Shown one piece after another: positions 39,370 to 52,000 of a stretch of DNA of 64,000 bases. Location: NCBI GenBank assembly GCA_009760855.2, contig WPIO01000002.1, positions 15,669,001 through 15,733,000 of the forward strand. The letters run 5' to 3'. The stretch is from Cristatella mucedo. Lineage: Eukaryota; Bryozoa; Phylactolaemata; Cristatellidae. Below the pieces are notes generated by a model. That model did not search any database and was not told where the DNA came from. It was given only the letters and a program-made list of their open reading frames with translations. A program made the position numbers and the translations under genes. How positions within the stretch are numbered: position 1 is the stretch's first letter; each line of letters starts with the position of its first letter.

Positions 39370-41830
39370 GAAATCAGCTGCAATGGAGTCATTAATAGCG
39401 CCACCAATACCTAGTCCATGTTTACCTTTTGCAGCCATAATGGCAGCGACCTTTTTTGCATCTTGTCTTGTATCTAGTGCAATACGTGCCGCGGATTTAG
39501 TCAGAACTAAATAAAAAATGCTCCTTATTTAAGATCTTTGAGGCTCACTCATTGACCCCGATTCTGTGTATTAATAATCGTGAATAAGTGCTGTACGGTC
39601 TAGGTCGTCAACACCCACATAGCCTTTCGACGCTACGCGAGCTCTTCAAATCTAGAACCGGCGTCTGCATAGGAATACTTGGTGGTATTATTGAATTTAC
39701 CACCAGAAACATCTTTTGCCCTGATTTCATTTGGAAGTCTAAGGTGAAACTCACAGCCACTAGATAGTTTATTAAAAAATTCAACTATTCCAGATCCTAT
39801 TTTTAATTTTCCTTCAATATTTTAGCACTCAATTTAGGAACTAAACCTTTTTAAGAGACTTACTCTTTCAATTATAGATAGTTGTTGTTCAGTAATAAGA
39901 ATTGTATCATTACCAGTTACAGACTCAAATGTAAATTTTAATGAAATAAAGCATCTGATTAAAAAAGTGTCTTCTGATGGTTTGATATATGCAAGCTTAT
40001 TCTGTGTACATTTTCTGTAAAATTTTGTTTCTTTTTATTTAGCGAACAAGAAAACTTTATATAAAATGGCTTAAGATGAAGTTTGTAGATTGCAAGATAG
40101 TCATGGCCAACTTGACCAAAACCAGAAACAGGTATACTTAAACGAAAAACAGATCGTGGTGAACGCAAAGTAGGCATTGCAGCAGGTTGTATTTACCAAC
40201 ACGGGCATCGTATAATAATGATGATAATAAAAGGTATCAGGCGCATCCTATTGCCTGGTTGATAATGTCAGGAAACAATCCTGAAATTTAAATTGATCGT
40301 GAAGATAATGACAAAACTAAATAGTCGTTTTACAAACCGAAGGGAGGCAACACGTTCACAGAATGCAAGAAATAAAAGAAACGTCGTAATATAACTTCTT
40401 GTTTCATAGGAGAAAATTGGCAATCTCGCGAACAGAAATGGCAATCGCAAATTTTTATAGATGGGCAAAGATATCACATTGGATGCTATCATAGTCCAGT
40501 AAAAAGCCGCAGAAGTGCGAGATCGTTGCACGTACAATTTTCAAAACCAAACTTTACTTATTGTCAAACTGAAGATAATTTAAGTATTCACTATTAGATT
40601 TTAAGTTCTTACAACGTTTTTTGAGTTCATGTCTTAGTTTTAATTTTGCACTATGGATTTCCTCTTAGGACTTTCCTTCAGCTTTCAAATTAGCTACAAC
40701 AATTGAAGACTCGTCTTTGCAATAAGCGCACGTTTTCCTGCCAATAGTAGAATGTTCTACTTTTTTTACCAATTCTTTTAGTTCAGGAGAATTACCCACA
40801 CCTGATTCTTGAACTAGTTTCTTTCCAGATTTGTAATAAGGTAAACGATTGCTAATCTTTGACATGCTTACTTTCTTTCTCTTACATATCCATGTCTATT
40901 CCATGATAAGGAATTTCAAGTTGAACTTTTTACATCAGTGATAGCATTCTTTAAGCGAGAACTTTGTATACTTAATGCGCTCATTCTTTCAAAGTGTGTA
41001 TTCATTGCTGGCATACGAACTGTGTACTCAGTAATGACAGCTCCAACTATACTTGCAATTCTAGTTATAATTGCACGTATTGCTGGTAATATTTCACCAC
41101 TTCTAACTTCAAGAAAGTATTTAGACCATGCTTTCGGATCTAATAGTGAATCATTCCAATCCATCTGCCAACAAAATGTATCTGTTAGAAATTTACTTGG
41201 ATCGAGATACCAGTCTGAATGCATTTTATCAGCTTATAAAAGCATTTCGTTCATGTATTGAAAAACTTCTAAAGATGAAATCTTTTTCCCAAGCCTAGAT
41301 ATTTTCTCAGATATAACCTTCCAAGCAAAGTTTCCATGCTTTCTAGAAGCTATTTCATCAACTATTTCTTTGATAAACAATCCTAGATCAACTATGCCTG
41401 AAATGCCTGACAAGAATCCAAAAGATACTTTAGTAGCAGAACCAATAACTAAACTTTAATTGAACCTAGAAGTTAAGGAACTATTTTTGAAGTGTTATTC
41501 GATGCAGTAAGACTAAGCTTAACCACGACCTTTGGAATAACCTTTATGATTCCTTTGATAATACTTCGGTGCCTGTAGCTACATCAGGTAAAATTTCTTA
41601 TGTAGTTTCAATGCCGATTTTTATGCCTTTTGGAACAGATCCGTCTGTTTTTGATAACTTGATTGTAGTTCTGAAACCCAAAGATAACACACTTCTAATT
41701 TTATTTACTAAAACCTTGTTAGGCTTTACGGGAATCCCATGGGCTATGCCATAGATTCTAATTCTTTCACCTAAAAGTAATCTAGGGCACTGATAATTAC
41801 TCATATTTAGCTTTCCCATTCTATAGCAAC
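39370..41830 (-). pseudogene. cluster of decayed minus-strand reading frames, virus- or mobile-element-like
   Basis: Several compositionally protein-like frames lie on this strand, each broken by stops and shifts. A Lys/Ala-rich one is at about 39380-39510. Others are at 39600-39830, 39959-40177, 40620-40865 (with a CAYC pair) and 40916-41830. Codon use is AT-rich and lysine/isoleucine-rich, unlike ANAPC5. The pieces are too uniform in style and too densely packed to be random, but I cannot assign a family. An old insertion of a large DNA element or virus-like genome is the preferred reading. Confidence 0.5.
40400..40560 (+). pseudogene. decayed AP2-like DNA-binding domain
   Basis: The plus-strand frame reads WQSQIFIDGQRYHIGCYHS (positions about 40436-40494). 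A shift to another frame then gives KAAEVRDRC. The spacing W-x3-I-x3-G-x-R-x2-I-G-x-Y followed by AAxxRD is the signature of AP2 domains, which outside plants are typical of HNH homing endonucleases of phages and large viruses. No HNH part was identified. Confidence 0.5.
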
Positions 41831-42009
41831 CAATTCATTCATAAGTAAGATAAATGGAGAACTAGGGTTTGATCTGTCTGGATTGCAATTTCAACTCTAT
41901 AATAATTCTTGGACAAGCCACCTATAGTTCGGATACAATTAGATTAGACTAGTCGCTTAAAATGACTTCAATTTTTACTCTGCAACAAATTTCAACGAAT
42001 CATACGCTA

Positions 42010-44460
42010 CTACTGCAAATAATTTGTTGACTAAATCTAATGCAAAGATGGGTTCCCATCTTGGCCTTTTCAACATAAAAAACATAGGAGAATATTCAGC
42101 TGATGGAACCGGATTTACTTACGCAAGAGCATTCACTATAAGCAACTATGGTCTTCTAAAAAAGAGGCTGCATGTCATTGGTGGAGTATCAAATGCAAAG
42201 TTAGATTTAGGAAACCAGTCAATCACTAATATTTCAACCTTGGGAATAGTAAATAAGTTAGCAGTTAATCAGTGTAGAAGTAACTCTCATATAATTATTT
42301 AAGGATTACTAGGTTACCAAGTTTATTAAAGCTCGGATGACCTACAATAACTACAAATGAACGAGGTGGAGAAACTTTAAGTACTAAAGTAGCTCCCGTA
42401 GCTACTCCTAGAGCTATAGCAGGTTTTTACACTAAGGGTAATCCATATGGTTATGGAAGACCAGTACCGACATTGTTACCTAAATTTATTAACCACTTTG
42501 TAACTGTGTACAATATTCTTGTTTCTTTTGATGGTGTTTGATATGAACTAACAGATACTAAACCAATTTCTGGTACAATAGTGTTGTTATTGGATTTTAG
42601 TGGACATTGCAGATATATTATAAATAACTTTAAAATAAGCTGGTTTCATTTGTTTATTTTATAATCAATATTGTATAGTAAATATCTTTAGAATACAGAG
42701 AGATGGGAACTTATTCTAAAAACTATTTAAGGAAAACGAGATAATCTTTCAGGAAATCTTGTTATGAATGGAAATCTCATAAAAAACTTCGGAGATCCTG
42801 TAGATTCCGGAGATACAGTAAACAGATAGTATGTACATACAAACTTTGTTCCGAGAGTATCAAGAAGAACTCCTGCAGATGGTGATATAAATATGATAAT
42901 ATCAGAATAATTAACTTAGCGAGCCCGGCAAAGGCTTCAGATGCATCAATTAAAGGCTGCAGATACAAAACTCTCAATAAGTGGAGGAACCATAAACGGT
43001 GATCTAACAGTTGATGGAAAATATTGCATATTTAACGAACAAGTATGGGTGGTAGTCACACAGTTGTTCAAAATTAGACTTCAACAAAGCTAATTTTATG
43101 TAGGACTGGTGATACTTATAGACGGCTCCATTAGATATGGGTAATAATAATCCGTTATCTGTGGAAAGAAGCCCCATCGAACCAACTGACGGAGCTAATG
43201 TTTGATACTTCAACAGTCACATGGATGAAAATATTAAAATTGTTAAAAGAAATGAATCATTTAACTGTTCTGGAGTATGGATTAGTGATTTAAGAAATGT
43301 TGTAGTTCCACGTGGAATTTGTATTGTTTCAGCACAAAATGATACTTCTGATTATAAAAGAAAAATTTCGATTCCTCCCCCAAAAGGTATTACATCTGGT
43401 GGTGGATATACATTCGATGAGAATAAAAAACTTGCAGAGAATTAAGCATTGAAAATAGATCCATCTGCAACGACTATACAAATAACAATTTATATTTATT
43501 CAGCACTAATTGCATATGTTAAGTAGAAAAGATCAAGCTAGGGATGGAGCATTAGATATGGGGCAAAACAGGATAATTGGTACTCCGTCTAATATGATCC
43601 TCTTGAAACAACTCATGAATCTTTTCTTGATAAAAACCATGTTCTTATTAGTTCAGATAACAATAAGGGTAATATTTTAACAGAATCTACAAATTCTCAT
43701 ATGCGGCTTATCCAGTTGCCTGAAGTGTTATTGGAAACGAAGAGTTTTCTAGATAAAAAAAATTTTCAACCCCTGAAACTATTACAGTTGGTGGAATAAT
43801 TACAGCTAAAAAAACTATTTTCTGAATTGGAATTTTATTCTTTAGGTATTATGTTATTCCATTTCCTACCGAAATCCAACCCGTTAATTTCTGGTTAATT
43901 TAAGTATAACAAGTACAATAAATCTTGGTGTTTCTTTACTGAGGATTTCTTAAAGACTTTAGATGATATTAAAAAAATTAACTAGCAATCACACTCCTAT
44001 TATCAAACTCACTAATATTTGTTTTTCTGAAACTGGAGACATTTGTTTTAATTATGGAGGACATTCAACGGTAGATTCAGATGACGTAATAGTTTACCCT
44101 ATCTGAAATACAAATAAGAGAGACGTAGAAGTAATTATTAATGATAATGTATTAATTACGAACTATTATTCTGTGACTACAAATAAAATTGATAGCTTCC
44201 AAGATACCAAGATCATATCCAAGATTGGGATGAGTATGGTTCCAGGCATTTCAAACGTTACACTAGTTACTGATGGAGATTCGAATGTTATCTATTTTTT
44301 TATAATTCTGTTAACAGTCTTAGTTCAGAGGGTAGTACTATTAGATTTACAACAATATGTGAAAATTCATACTTTGGTGATTTTTTACCTAATCTAAACG
44401 GTGATGGAATTAAAGTTGTTGAAAATATTAAATTCCTCAGCTTAGATTCACTTGCATAGA
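42010..44460 (+). pseudogene. decayed tail-fibre-like repeat protein frames
   Basis: Broken plus-strand frames carry repeated motifs of the type LDMGxNxIxxLxxPxxxxDAVNKxYV. Examples are LDLGNQSITNIS (42200-42235), LIKNFGDPVDSGDTVNR followed by a stop and YVHTNF (42775-42845), and ALDMGQNRIIGTPSN (43549-43593). Such repeats are known from phage tail fibres and similar virion proteins. Further frames at 43221-43445 and 44173-44397 are unassigned. Stops and shifts throughout show it is inactive. Confidence 0.55.
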
Positions 44461-44504
44461 CTCTTTTGGATTGACATTTGAAAGTGTTCCACTGTTAATT
44501 GCTT

Positions 44505-45240
44505 TTGTTAAGCTGTAGCCGAGTTCACGGGTGCTAGCCTATTCCCAATAGGGCCCCCTACTATCAATGCCCGTTCTCGGTCGTTACGCGGGCCCTCCGG
44601 CAACAGCGGTTCACGGGTGATCGATGGAGTCCCCAACACTTTATATAATACACACGCATGCGCTATATGAGGGAGAAAATAAGCAAGTCTACACGGAACG
44701 TCCTGTACAAGGTCAACTACCGGGGCGCGAGATGGCGCCGCAAGCGGGTACAGATGTGTTAGTTTCTCAGTCGGCTTCCAGTCACACTACCGCCTCAGGA
44801 CTCCTTTCCACCAGTACAAGCGTACGCCGTCCAAGACCAGGCTAGCTGAGTACTCTGGGAGAGACGGAGAGGACATCTACGTCAGTGTTATGTTACTGTG
44901 TCTCCGGCTGCAGCAGTGCAGGTGGGCCACACGCCCACATCAAAGGCCGCATCTAGCTAACCGCCCAAACACCAGCCCACATCAAGGGCCGCTTGGAGTC
45001 AACCGTCCAACCACCCGCCGAGAGCGGGACACACCAGTGGCCGGGACGCAACAGGCACACACAACATCAGTCGAGAGCTTCCGCCGAAAGAGAACGAGCA
45101 TGCCGTCTCGAGTTCCGGTCCTTCGGCCTCTGGGGGCTGACCCCCATGCTTTGCCCTTCCGGGGAAAGGTAACGCCCAGCCCGACATATCGAATGTCAGT
45201 GGCTCCGCCTATACTAGGGCACAATTCTAGTCATTCGCGA
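44505..45240. mobile_element. GC-rich insertion inside the AT-rich island, possible solo LTR
   Basis: Base composition jumps to GC-rich at about 44505 and returns to AT-rich at about 45240, where decayed island frames resume. It contains a TATA-like tttatataata (44640), a repeated ttcacgggtg (44524 and 44610) and a partial duplication around cccacatcaa (44935 and 44977). The size suits an LTR, but clean TG...CA ends and a target duplication could not be confirmed. Confidence 0.4.
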
Positions 45241-45249
45241 AACTTTTTT

Positions 45250-45670
45250 AGAGTGTGCTTCAGACTTGTTAATTTCAGCATCTTCAATCTTAAAGTCTCT
45301 TAAAAACTTATCAAATAAACTTCCATCTCTACTATTACGAATAAATTTGACGTTTGCATCATTTGGGTTAATCCTAAGTATTTCTACTCAATTAATAATT
45401 TTAATGTTTTTTTCTACTAGAGACCTTACAATATGTTCACTCCTACCCATTTTCATTGAAATAAGATTTTAATATGACTCAATTTTCCTAACGACATCGT
45501 TGAGACCGTCAATACACCTAGCCTCAATAAGCATTGTACATTATATTTTTTTATTGACCAACCGGAACTGGATCTGAAACTGGAGCAGATATATCAGTGA
45601 CGACTGGAGCAGTATTAGCAGTACTAGCAGCGATTGCTGCCTTCTGTCTGACACTTACCCCATCTGTAAT
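45250..45670 (-). pseudogene. decayed minus-strand frames at the end of the AT-rich island
   Basis: A frame with HIVRSLVEKNIKIIN followed by a stop and then RINPNDANVKFIRNSRDGSL lies at about 45270-45450. A proline/alanine-rich C-terminal end (APVVTDISAPVSDPVPVGQ then stop) lies at about 45550-45670. They share the AT-rich style of the minus frames at 39.4-41.8 kb. Family unknown. Confidence 0.45.
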
Positions 45671-45689
45671 ATCCTGTAGAATTGAACGT

Positions 45690-46302
45690 GAACTGCCGTA
45701 AAGCTTTCGAACGAGACCCTGTGTGTATTGATGCCGTCTTACTTGCAGTTGTAGCCGTCTCCTTTGCGGACGAAGGCGTGTCTTTATGGACGATGCCGTC
45801 TCTCTTAACGATCCACGCTGTCTCGCTCAGAGTTTGTTTCGTCACTCAAGCTGCCAATCACTTGCATTTTGCGATCGTAAATGTCTCTATAGCGGGTAAT
45901 GCCAGTTCTACCGCAATGAAAGCCGTTTCTAATTCGGATCATCTTTTGTCTTAGCTATACCCTTCGCATTAATGCCGCGTGCCTCAGTAACTCCACGGCA
46001 GTTTACTATGCAATTAGTTTTGTGATTGTAACTTTCTCTCAGGAAAGCAACCCAGTGTCTAAAACGCAAGATGCCATCTCTTCTGCAACTGATGCCGTAG
46101 CTCGAGCTATTGATGCTGTCTTTATTGTGAACGACGCCCCGTGTCTAGAGCACGTTAATATCTGATTTGCCGTTTGAGCCCACTCGCATGCCCACAATGG
46201 CGTATCCCTTGCGGATTATTCTGTCTCTCTTTACGAACGATGAGGTCTCACTTGCAGCTCCTCACTGCTTGCTAGCTGCAGATGCATTTACTCTTTTTGA
46301 CA
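45690..46302. repeat. 21-bp/420-bp hierarchical satellite, block 1
   Basis: This is the left part of the array described at 49056-56507. Subunits such as gatgccgtcttacttgcagt and the monomer landmark tatacccttcg (45957) are present. It is cut at 46302 by a LINE. Confidence 0.9.
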
Positions 46303-49055
46303 ATAATAACAATAATAATATTGCACTTGATAAAGCGCCCTCAGAGAACTTAATCTTTTTCTAGGCACTTTAGATTTGCTGCAAAGTTATATGCAATTGA
46401 ATAGTAAGTAAAATCATGCTTGAAAAACAAACAAAATGAATAATATGGTTAGGGGTGACATGCACAGGGTCAGCATGCAAATGTGGTTAGTGGCAGCATG
46501 AACAGTGTCAGCACGCATAAGCACATCGAGGACGAATCACAAGGACCCACTAAATGCTGTCCTAAATAGGTGTGTTTTTAGGTTCCTTTTAAATGTAGTC
46601 AGGTCATGGGATGTTCTGACGCAGGTCGGGAGGGAGTTCCAGGCTTTGGGAGCATACGAGCTAAATGCACGGTCTCCAAAGGATTTAAGGTTTGTACGAG
46701 GTATTTCCAGACTGTTGGATTCCGAAAAGCGGGTGGTACGATGTTTGGCCTGATGGGGTAGTATATCTGAAAGATAGGCTGGAGCCATAGAATGAAGAGA
46801 CCTAAAAGTGAGCGACAAAACCTTGAAGTCAATCCGTTGCCTCACTGGTAGCCAGTGCAGGTCGGCGAGAAGTGGAGTAATGTGGCAACTGCGACGCTCA
46901 CGACAGACAAGCCTAGCTGCAGAGTTTTGCACCAGCTGCAATCGCCTGATCGCACATGCTGGTAGGCCAGTAAGCAGTGAGTTGCAGAAGTCGAGACGGG
47001 ATGTAACGAGTGCATGGACCAACTTGGACGTGGTATCCCTATCTAAACAAGCCCTAATTTTAGCAATGTTATGAAGCTGAAAATAGGCAGATTTGACTGT
47101 GGAGCTGATGTGGTCGTCTAACGAGAGGTCGCTTTGGAATATGACACGTAGATTTCGAGCTGATTTGACAGGGGATATGCTGGCAGAGCCAATTTTTGAA
47201 GATCAGCCTTTCCAATCTCTGAATCACACTGGGTTTGCCCATAACTAGTAAGTTAGTTTTATCATCGTTAAGTTTTAGAAAATTTGCTGCCATCCATGTG
47301 CGGATGTCATCAATGCATGCAGCAAGTGAGTTGAGAGAATTTGAGGTGTTCGAAGGCTGGGAGGGATCAAAGCAAAGGTACAACTGAGTGTCATCTGCAT
47401 AGAAGTGAAAGCCTAGATTGCGCTTGGCAATCACATCTGCAAGAGGCAGAGTATAAACCGTGAAAAGAACCAGACCTAGCACGGAGCCCTGAGGTACTCC
47501 ATATTTTAGAGGTACTTCAGATGATCTTTGTCCATTCACGTCAATACTCTAGAGTCTCCCACTGAGATAGGACCTGAACCACTGCAGAGCAGTGCCAGTG
47601 ATGCCCAGGCGAGATGAGAGGCGCTCTAGAAGAACTTTGTGATCGATGGTATCAAAAGCTGCCGAAAGATCAAGCAAAACAAGCAGAGACACTCTACCCA
47701 TGTCTGCATTCCTAAGTAGGTCGTTGTATACCCGAAGCAATGCTGACTCTGTGGAGTGATTAGCTCTAAAGCCAGACTGGAACTTACTAGCAAGGTGTGA
47801 GGTTTCGATATACGAGTTCAGCTGGTCCGCCACGACCCGTTCGAGTGTCTTTGATAGGAATGGTAGAAGGGAAACTGGGCGGCAGTTGCTCAAGTTCTCT
47901 TGGTCAAGTGTAGCTTTCTTGAGAAGTGGCCTGACTACAGCTTTTTTGAAAGGTGCTGGGACATGACCTGAGGTTAATGACATAATTATGATGTTAGTTA
48001 TGCATGGCAGCAGCAGATCAATGCAACGTAGGAGCAGGGCAGTGGGAATAGGGTCCAGAGGACTTGTCTTCTTTGATTGAGACACGAACTTTAGGACTAG
48101 ATCACTAGTGACCTGCTTAAATGCAGACATTGAGGTGCAGCCAGGAACCGAGGAACAGCATTCTAGTGGGGAGGTTGTCATCGCAGGGATGGATTCCCTG
48201 ATCTTGTCTATCGTCTGTACATAGAATCGAGAGAAGCGATCGGCTAGATCATCACAAGAATCATCAGGTAAGGAGTTAACTTGGGAACGGTTGAGGAGAT
48301 AATTTATTGTCGACATCAGCATTTTTGGATTGTGCATCTGTGATTCAACAATGTTTCTATAGAAGCTAGACTTGGCCTTTGCTAGGATCGATTGGTACGA
48401 CCTACAGTAGTCTTCATATGCCTGTCGATGGAAAGTTGGTCCTGTTCTTTTGTATGCCTTTTCAAGCTTTCGTTTAGTAGACTTGGCTAGTTTAATGTCT
48501 GTGGTAAACCCTGGCCGTCTGGGCGGGGCGCACAGTGCGCTTTGTCAGAGGTGCAAACTCGTCGAGTGTGTCAGCTAGTGTCGTGTTGTAGCAATCTACC
48601 AGCGATGACAGATCGGAGGGAGGACTGAGCAGCAAAGGTGAAGCAGATATTCTCGCATGGACAGCATCGATGTCAAGGGTCTTGAGGTTTCGCGATTCAC
48701 AGGTTATTTTAGAGGAGCATGTGGGCACACACTGTAGATTGAATGAGATCTGCATGTGGTCAGATAAGCCAGATTTGGTGATAATTGGTGATGACAAAGT
48801 GCAGTTATATGAGAAAATTTGGTCAAATGTGTGACCCTTGATGTGGGTAGGGCCATGCAGATGAGCCACTAGAGATAATGAGTCAGTCAATGCCCAAAAT
48901 TCGGTGCTGAAAGCGTCAGATAAGTTATCAAAGTGAACTTTGAAATTACCCATAACGAGGAAGAATCGATTTCTTGCACACAGAATCGATATGAGATCGG
49001 AGAAATCTGAGGTAAAGGAGGATTTGGTACCTGGTAGTCGATGTCTTGTGCAGAT
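46303..49055 (-). mobile_element. family A LINE, most complete copy (endonuclease C-terminal part plus reverse transcriptase)
   Basis: Read right to left, the endonuclease C-terminal part has GNFKVHFDN (the GDFN-type motif, near 48940) and SDHMQISF (catalytic SDH, near 48760). RT follows with [35 protein letters not shown] (motif A), GVPQGSVLG and [12 protein letters not shown] (intact YADD, 47380-47410). The C-terminal [12 protein letters not shown] domain and a 3' hairpin with (att)n tail at 46303 complete it. Defects are a nonsense codon at 47549-47551 where sister copies encode Gln, frameshifts near 47190 and around 48340-48500, and 5' truncation in the endonuclease. It is inserted in the satellite array. 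Confidence 0.94.
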
Positions 49056-52000
49056 GATGCCTGTTCTATTGAGGACGATGATGTTTTGATTACGAATGAT
49101 GCCGTGTCTGACGTATACCCTTCGTGTCAATTCCGCATGCTCCAGTGACTATACTGCAAGTGGAGATGCCATTTCTCTTGCGGTTGTAGCTTTCAATCTT
49201 GCGTACGACACTGTGTCTTTAGTGCATAATGCCTCCTCTCTTCCAGCTGATGCCGTAACTGTAGCTACCGATGCCGTCTTGCTCGCGGACGAAACCCTAT
49301 GTCCAGCACAGATGCCATCACACTTGCCGTAGATGCCATTTTCTCTAAGTAAACGATGCTGTCTCGCTAGCAACTTGTTTCTTTGCTCGAGCTACCCATG
49401 CCGTATCTCCTGCAGAATGTGAGAATATGAGGCCTCTCTTGCGGATAATGTCTGTTTTATTGCGAACAAAGTCGTGTCTATTGCGAATGTTTTGTGTCAA
49501 AATTACACCTTTAGTGACAATGCCGCATGGTTTGGTGATTCTTTTACATTTCGCAATGCCCTTTCTTTTGCGGTTAAAGCTTTGTCTCTTGCAAACGATG
49601 CCGTCTCTCTAGCCTGTGACGCTGCCTCTTTTCAAGGTGATGCCGTAGCTCAAGCTACCGATGCCGCCTTATTTGCGAATAATACCCTGTGTCTAGCTCA
49701 CGATGCCGTCCCACTTGCGGTTGTAGTGGTCTTTCTTGCGGACGATGGCCCCTCCCTTGCGGGTAATGGTGTGTCTCTTAACAAACGATGCCGTATCTCG
49801 AGCAGCTTGTCTCTTTCCTCAAGCTGCTTATGCCATGTCTTACGCGGAATATGAGGTCTCTCTTGCCGATAATGCCTAATCTATTGCAAACAAAGCAGTT
49901 TCTATTGCAAATGACGCTGTGTCTGAACTGTTATTTTCGTCACAATGCCACTTGGTCCTCCGACTCTTGCTAAGTTGGCCGTGTCATTTTTCTTTCGGGT
50001 GTAGCTTTTTCGCTTGCAAACAACGCCGTTTACTTAGCAAACGATGCCGCCTCTCTTTCAGCTTATGCAGCAGCACAACCTACCGATGCCGTCTTGCCTG
50101 TGAAGGATACCCTGTATCCAGCGCACGTAATCCTACCTCACTTGCGGTAAATGCCGTCTTTCTTGCTGACAATGGCGTCTTCCTTGCGGACGATGCCGTC
50201 TCACTTGACGAACGACGCTGTGTCACTTGCAGCTTGTTCGATCGGTCTAGTTGCCAATGCCGTGTCTCTTGTGGATGATGGTGTCTCACCCACAGGCCCG
50301 TTCTATCACGGACGATGCCAATTTTTGCGGAAGGTGCTCCGTCTAACCCATACCCTGCGTGTCGATGCGGCATCTTCCAGTGACTCATGCATTGGGCCGT
50401 GCCATTTCTCTTGTGGTATAGCTTACTGTTTTGCAATCAAATGCATGTCTAAAGCGCACGATGCCGTCTCTTTTGAAGTTGATGATGTGGCTGTAGCAAC
50501 TAAAGCCGTCTTGTTTACGAACAATCCTGTGTGTCTAGTGCGGGGAGCTGTCGCAGTTGCAGTTGTAGCCCGTAACTGCTTCCAATGATTCTGTCCCTCT
50601 AGAAGACATTGCCGACTTGCTTGCTATTGATGCCGTCTATCTTGCGGGCGATGGCTTCTCAGTTGCTGACCAAGTTGTCTCTCGAAATAAAATTATGCTG
50701 TCTTGCTAGCAGCTTGTCTATTTGCTCAAGTTGCATATGCTGTGTCTTCTACAGAATATGAGGTCTCTCTTGCGGATACTGCTTGTATTACTGCAAACGA
50801 AGCTGTTTCTATTGAGTATGGTGCTTGGTCTAAACTATACCCTTCGTGACAACACCAACTGGTCCTCCGACTCTTCCGCAGTTTGCCTGGCCATTTCTCT
50901 TGCCAGTTGCAGCATTGGCTCTTGCACACAAAGCCGTTTCTTATACGCACGATGTAGCCTCTCATACAGCTTATGCCGTAGCCAGAGCTACCGATGCCGT
51001 CTTGCTTGCGACAGATTGGGGACAATGGCGTCTCCCTAGCAGACGATACTGCCTCTCTAAGAAAACGATGGTGTCTAGCTAGCAGCTTGTTTCTTTGCTT
51101 TAGCTGCCGTGTCTCCTGCTAAATATGAGTTCTCTCTTGAGGATGATGCCCGCTATATTGCAAACGAGGCCGTTTTTATTGAGAATGATGCTGTTCCTAA
51201 ACTATACCCTTCGTGACACAGGTGCATGGTCCTGCGAGTCATTAGCAGTTCGTCATGCCATTTTCCTTGTGGTTGTAGCTTTCTCTCTTGCAAACAATGC
51301 TGCCTCTCTAGTGTACGACGCTGCGTCTCTGGCAGCTGATGCCGTAGCTCAAGCTACGAATACCGCGTTGTTTACGAACGATACCCTGTGTCTAGCGCAC
51401 GATGTTGTCTCGCTGGCCGTTGTAGTGTTCTGTCTTGCGGACGATGCTGCGTCACCGAACAAACGATGCTGTCTCGTTTGCAGCTTGTTTAGTTGCTCTA
51501 GTTGCTGAGGCCCTGTCTCTTGCGGAGTATAAGGTCTCTCTTGCGGATGACGCCTGTTCCATTGCGGACGAAGCCGTTTGCATTTCGGATGATTCTGCCT
51601 CTAATAAAGTATACCATAGATGTGAATCCCGTAACTCCAGTGATGCTATCGCGATTTACCTTGCCATGTCTTTCAAAAATATAGCTCTCTGTTTTGCAAA
51701 CAATGCCGTCTCTCATCCGTGCGAAGGCTGTCTTTCTTGCAGCTAATACAGTCGCACTAGCTCCCATGGCCGTGGTGCTTTCGAACGACACCCCTGTGTG
51801 TAGTGCACGACGCCGTCTTACTTGCAGTTGTAGCCGTCGCCTTTGCGGACGAAGGCGTGTCTCTACGAACGATGCCGTCTCTCTTAACGATTGATGCTGT
51901 CTCACGTGCAGTTTGTTTCGTCACTTTAGCTGCCGCTGCCTTGTCTTTTGCGGTCGGTAATGTCTCTATAGCGGTTAATGCCAGTTCTACTGCGAACGAA

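Noticed and set aside
44641-44651. TATA-like motif as the promoter of a host gene
   Set aside because: No supported coding sequence follows it; an LTR promoter is the more economical idea, and even that is unproven.
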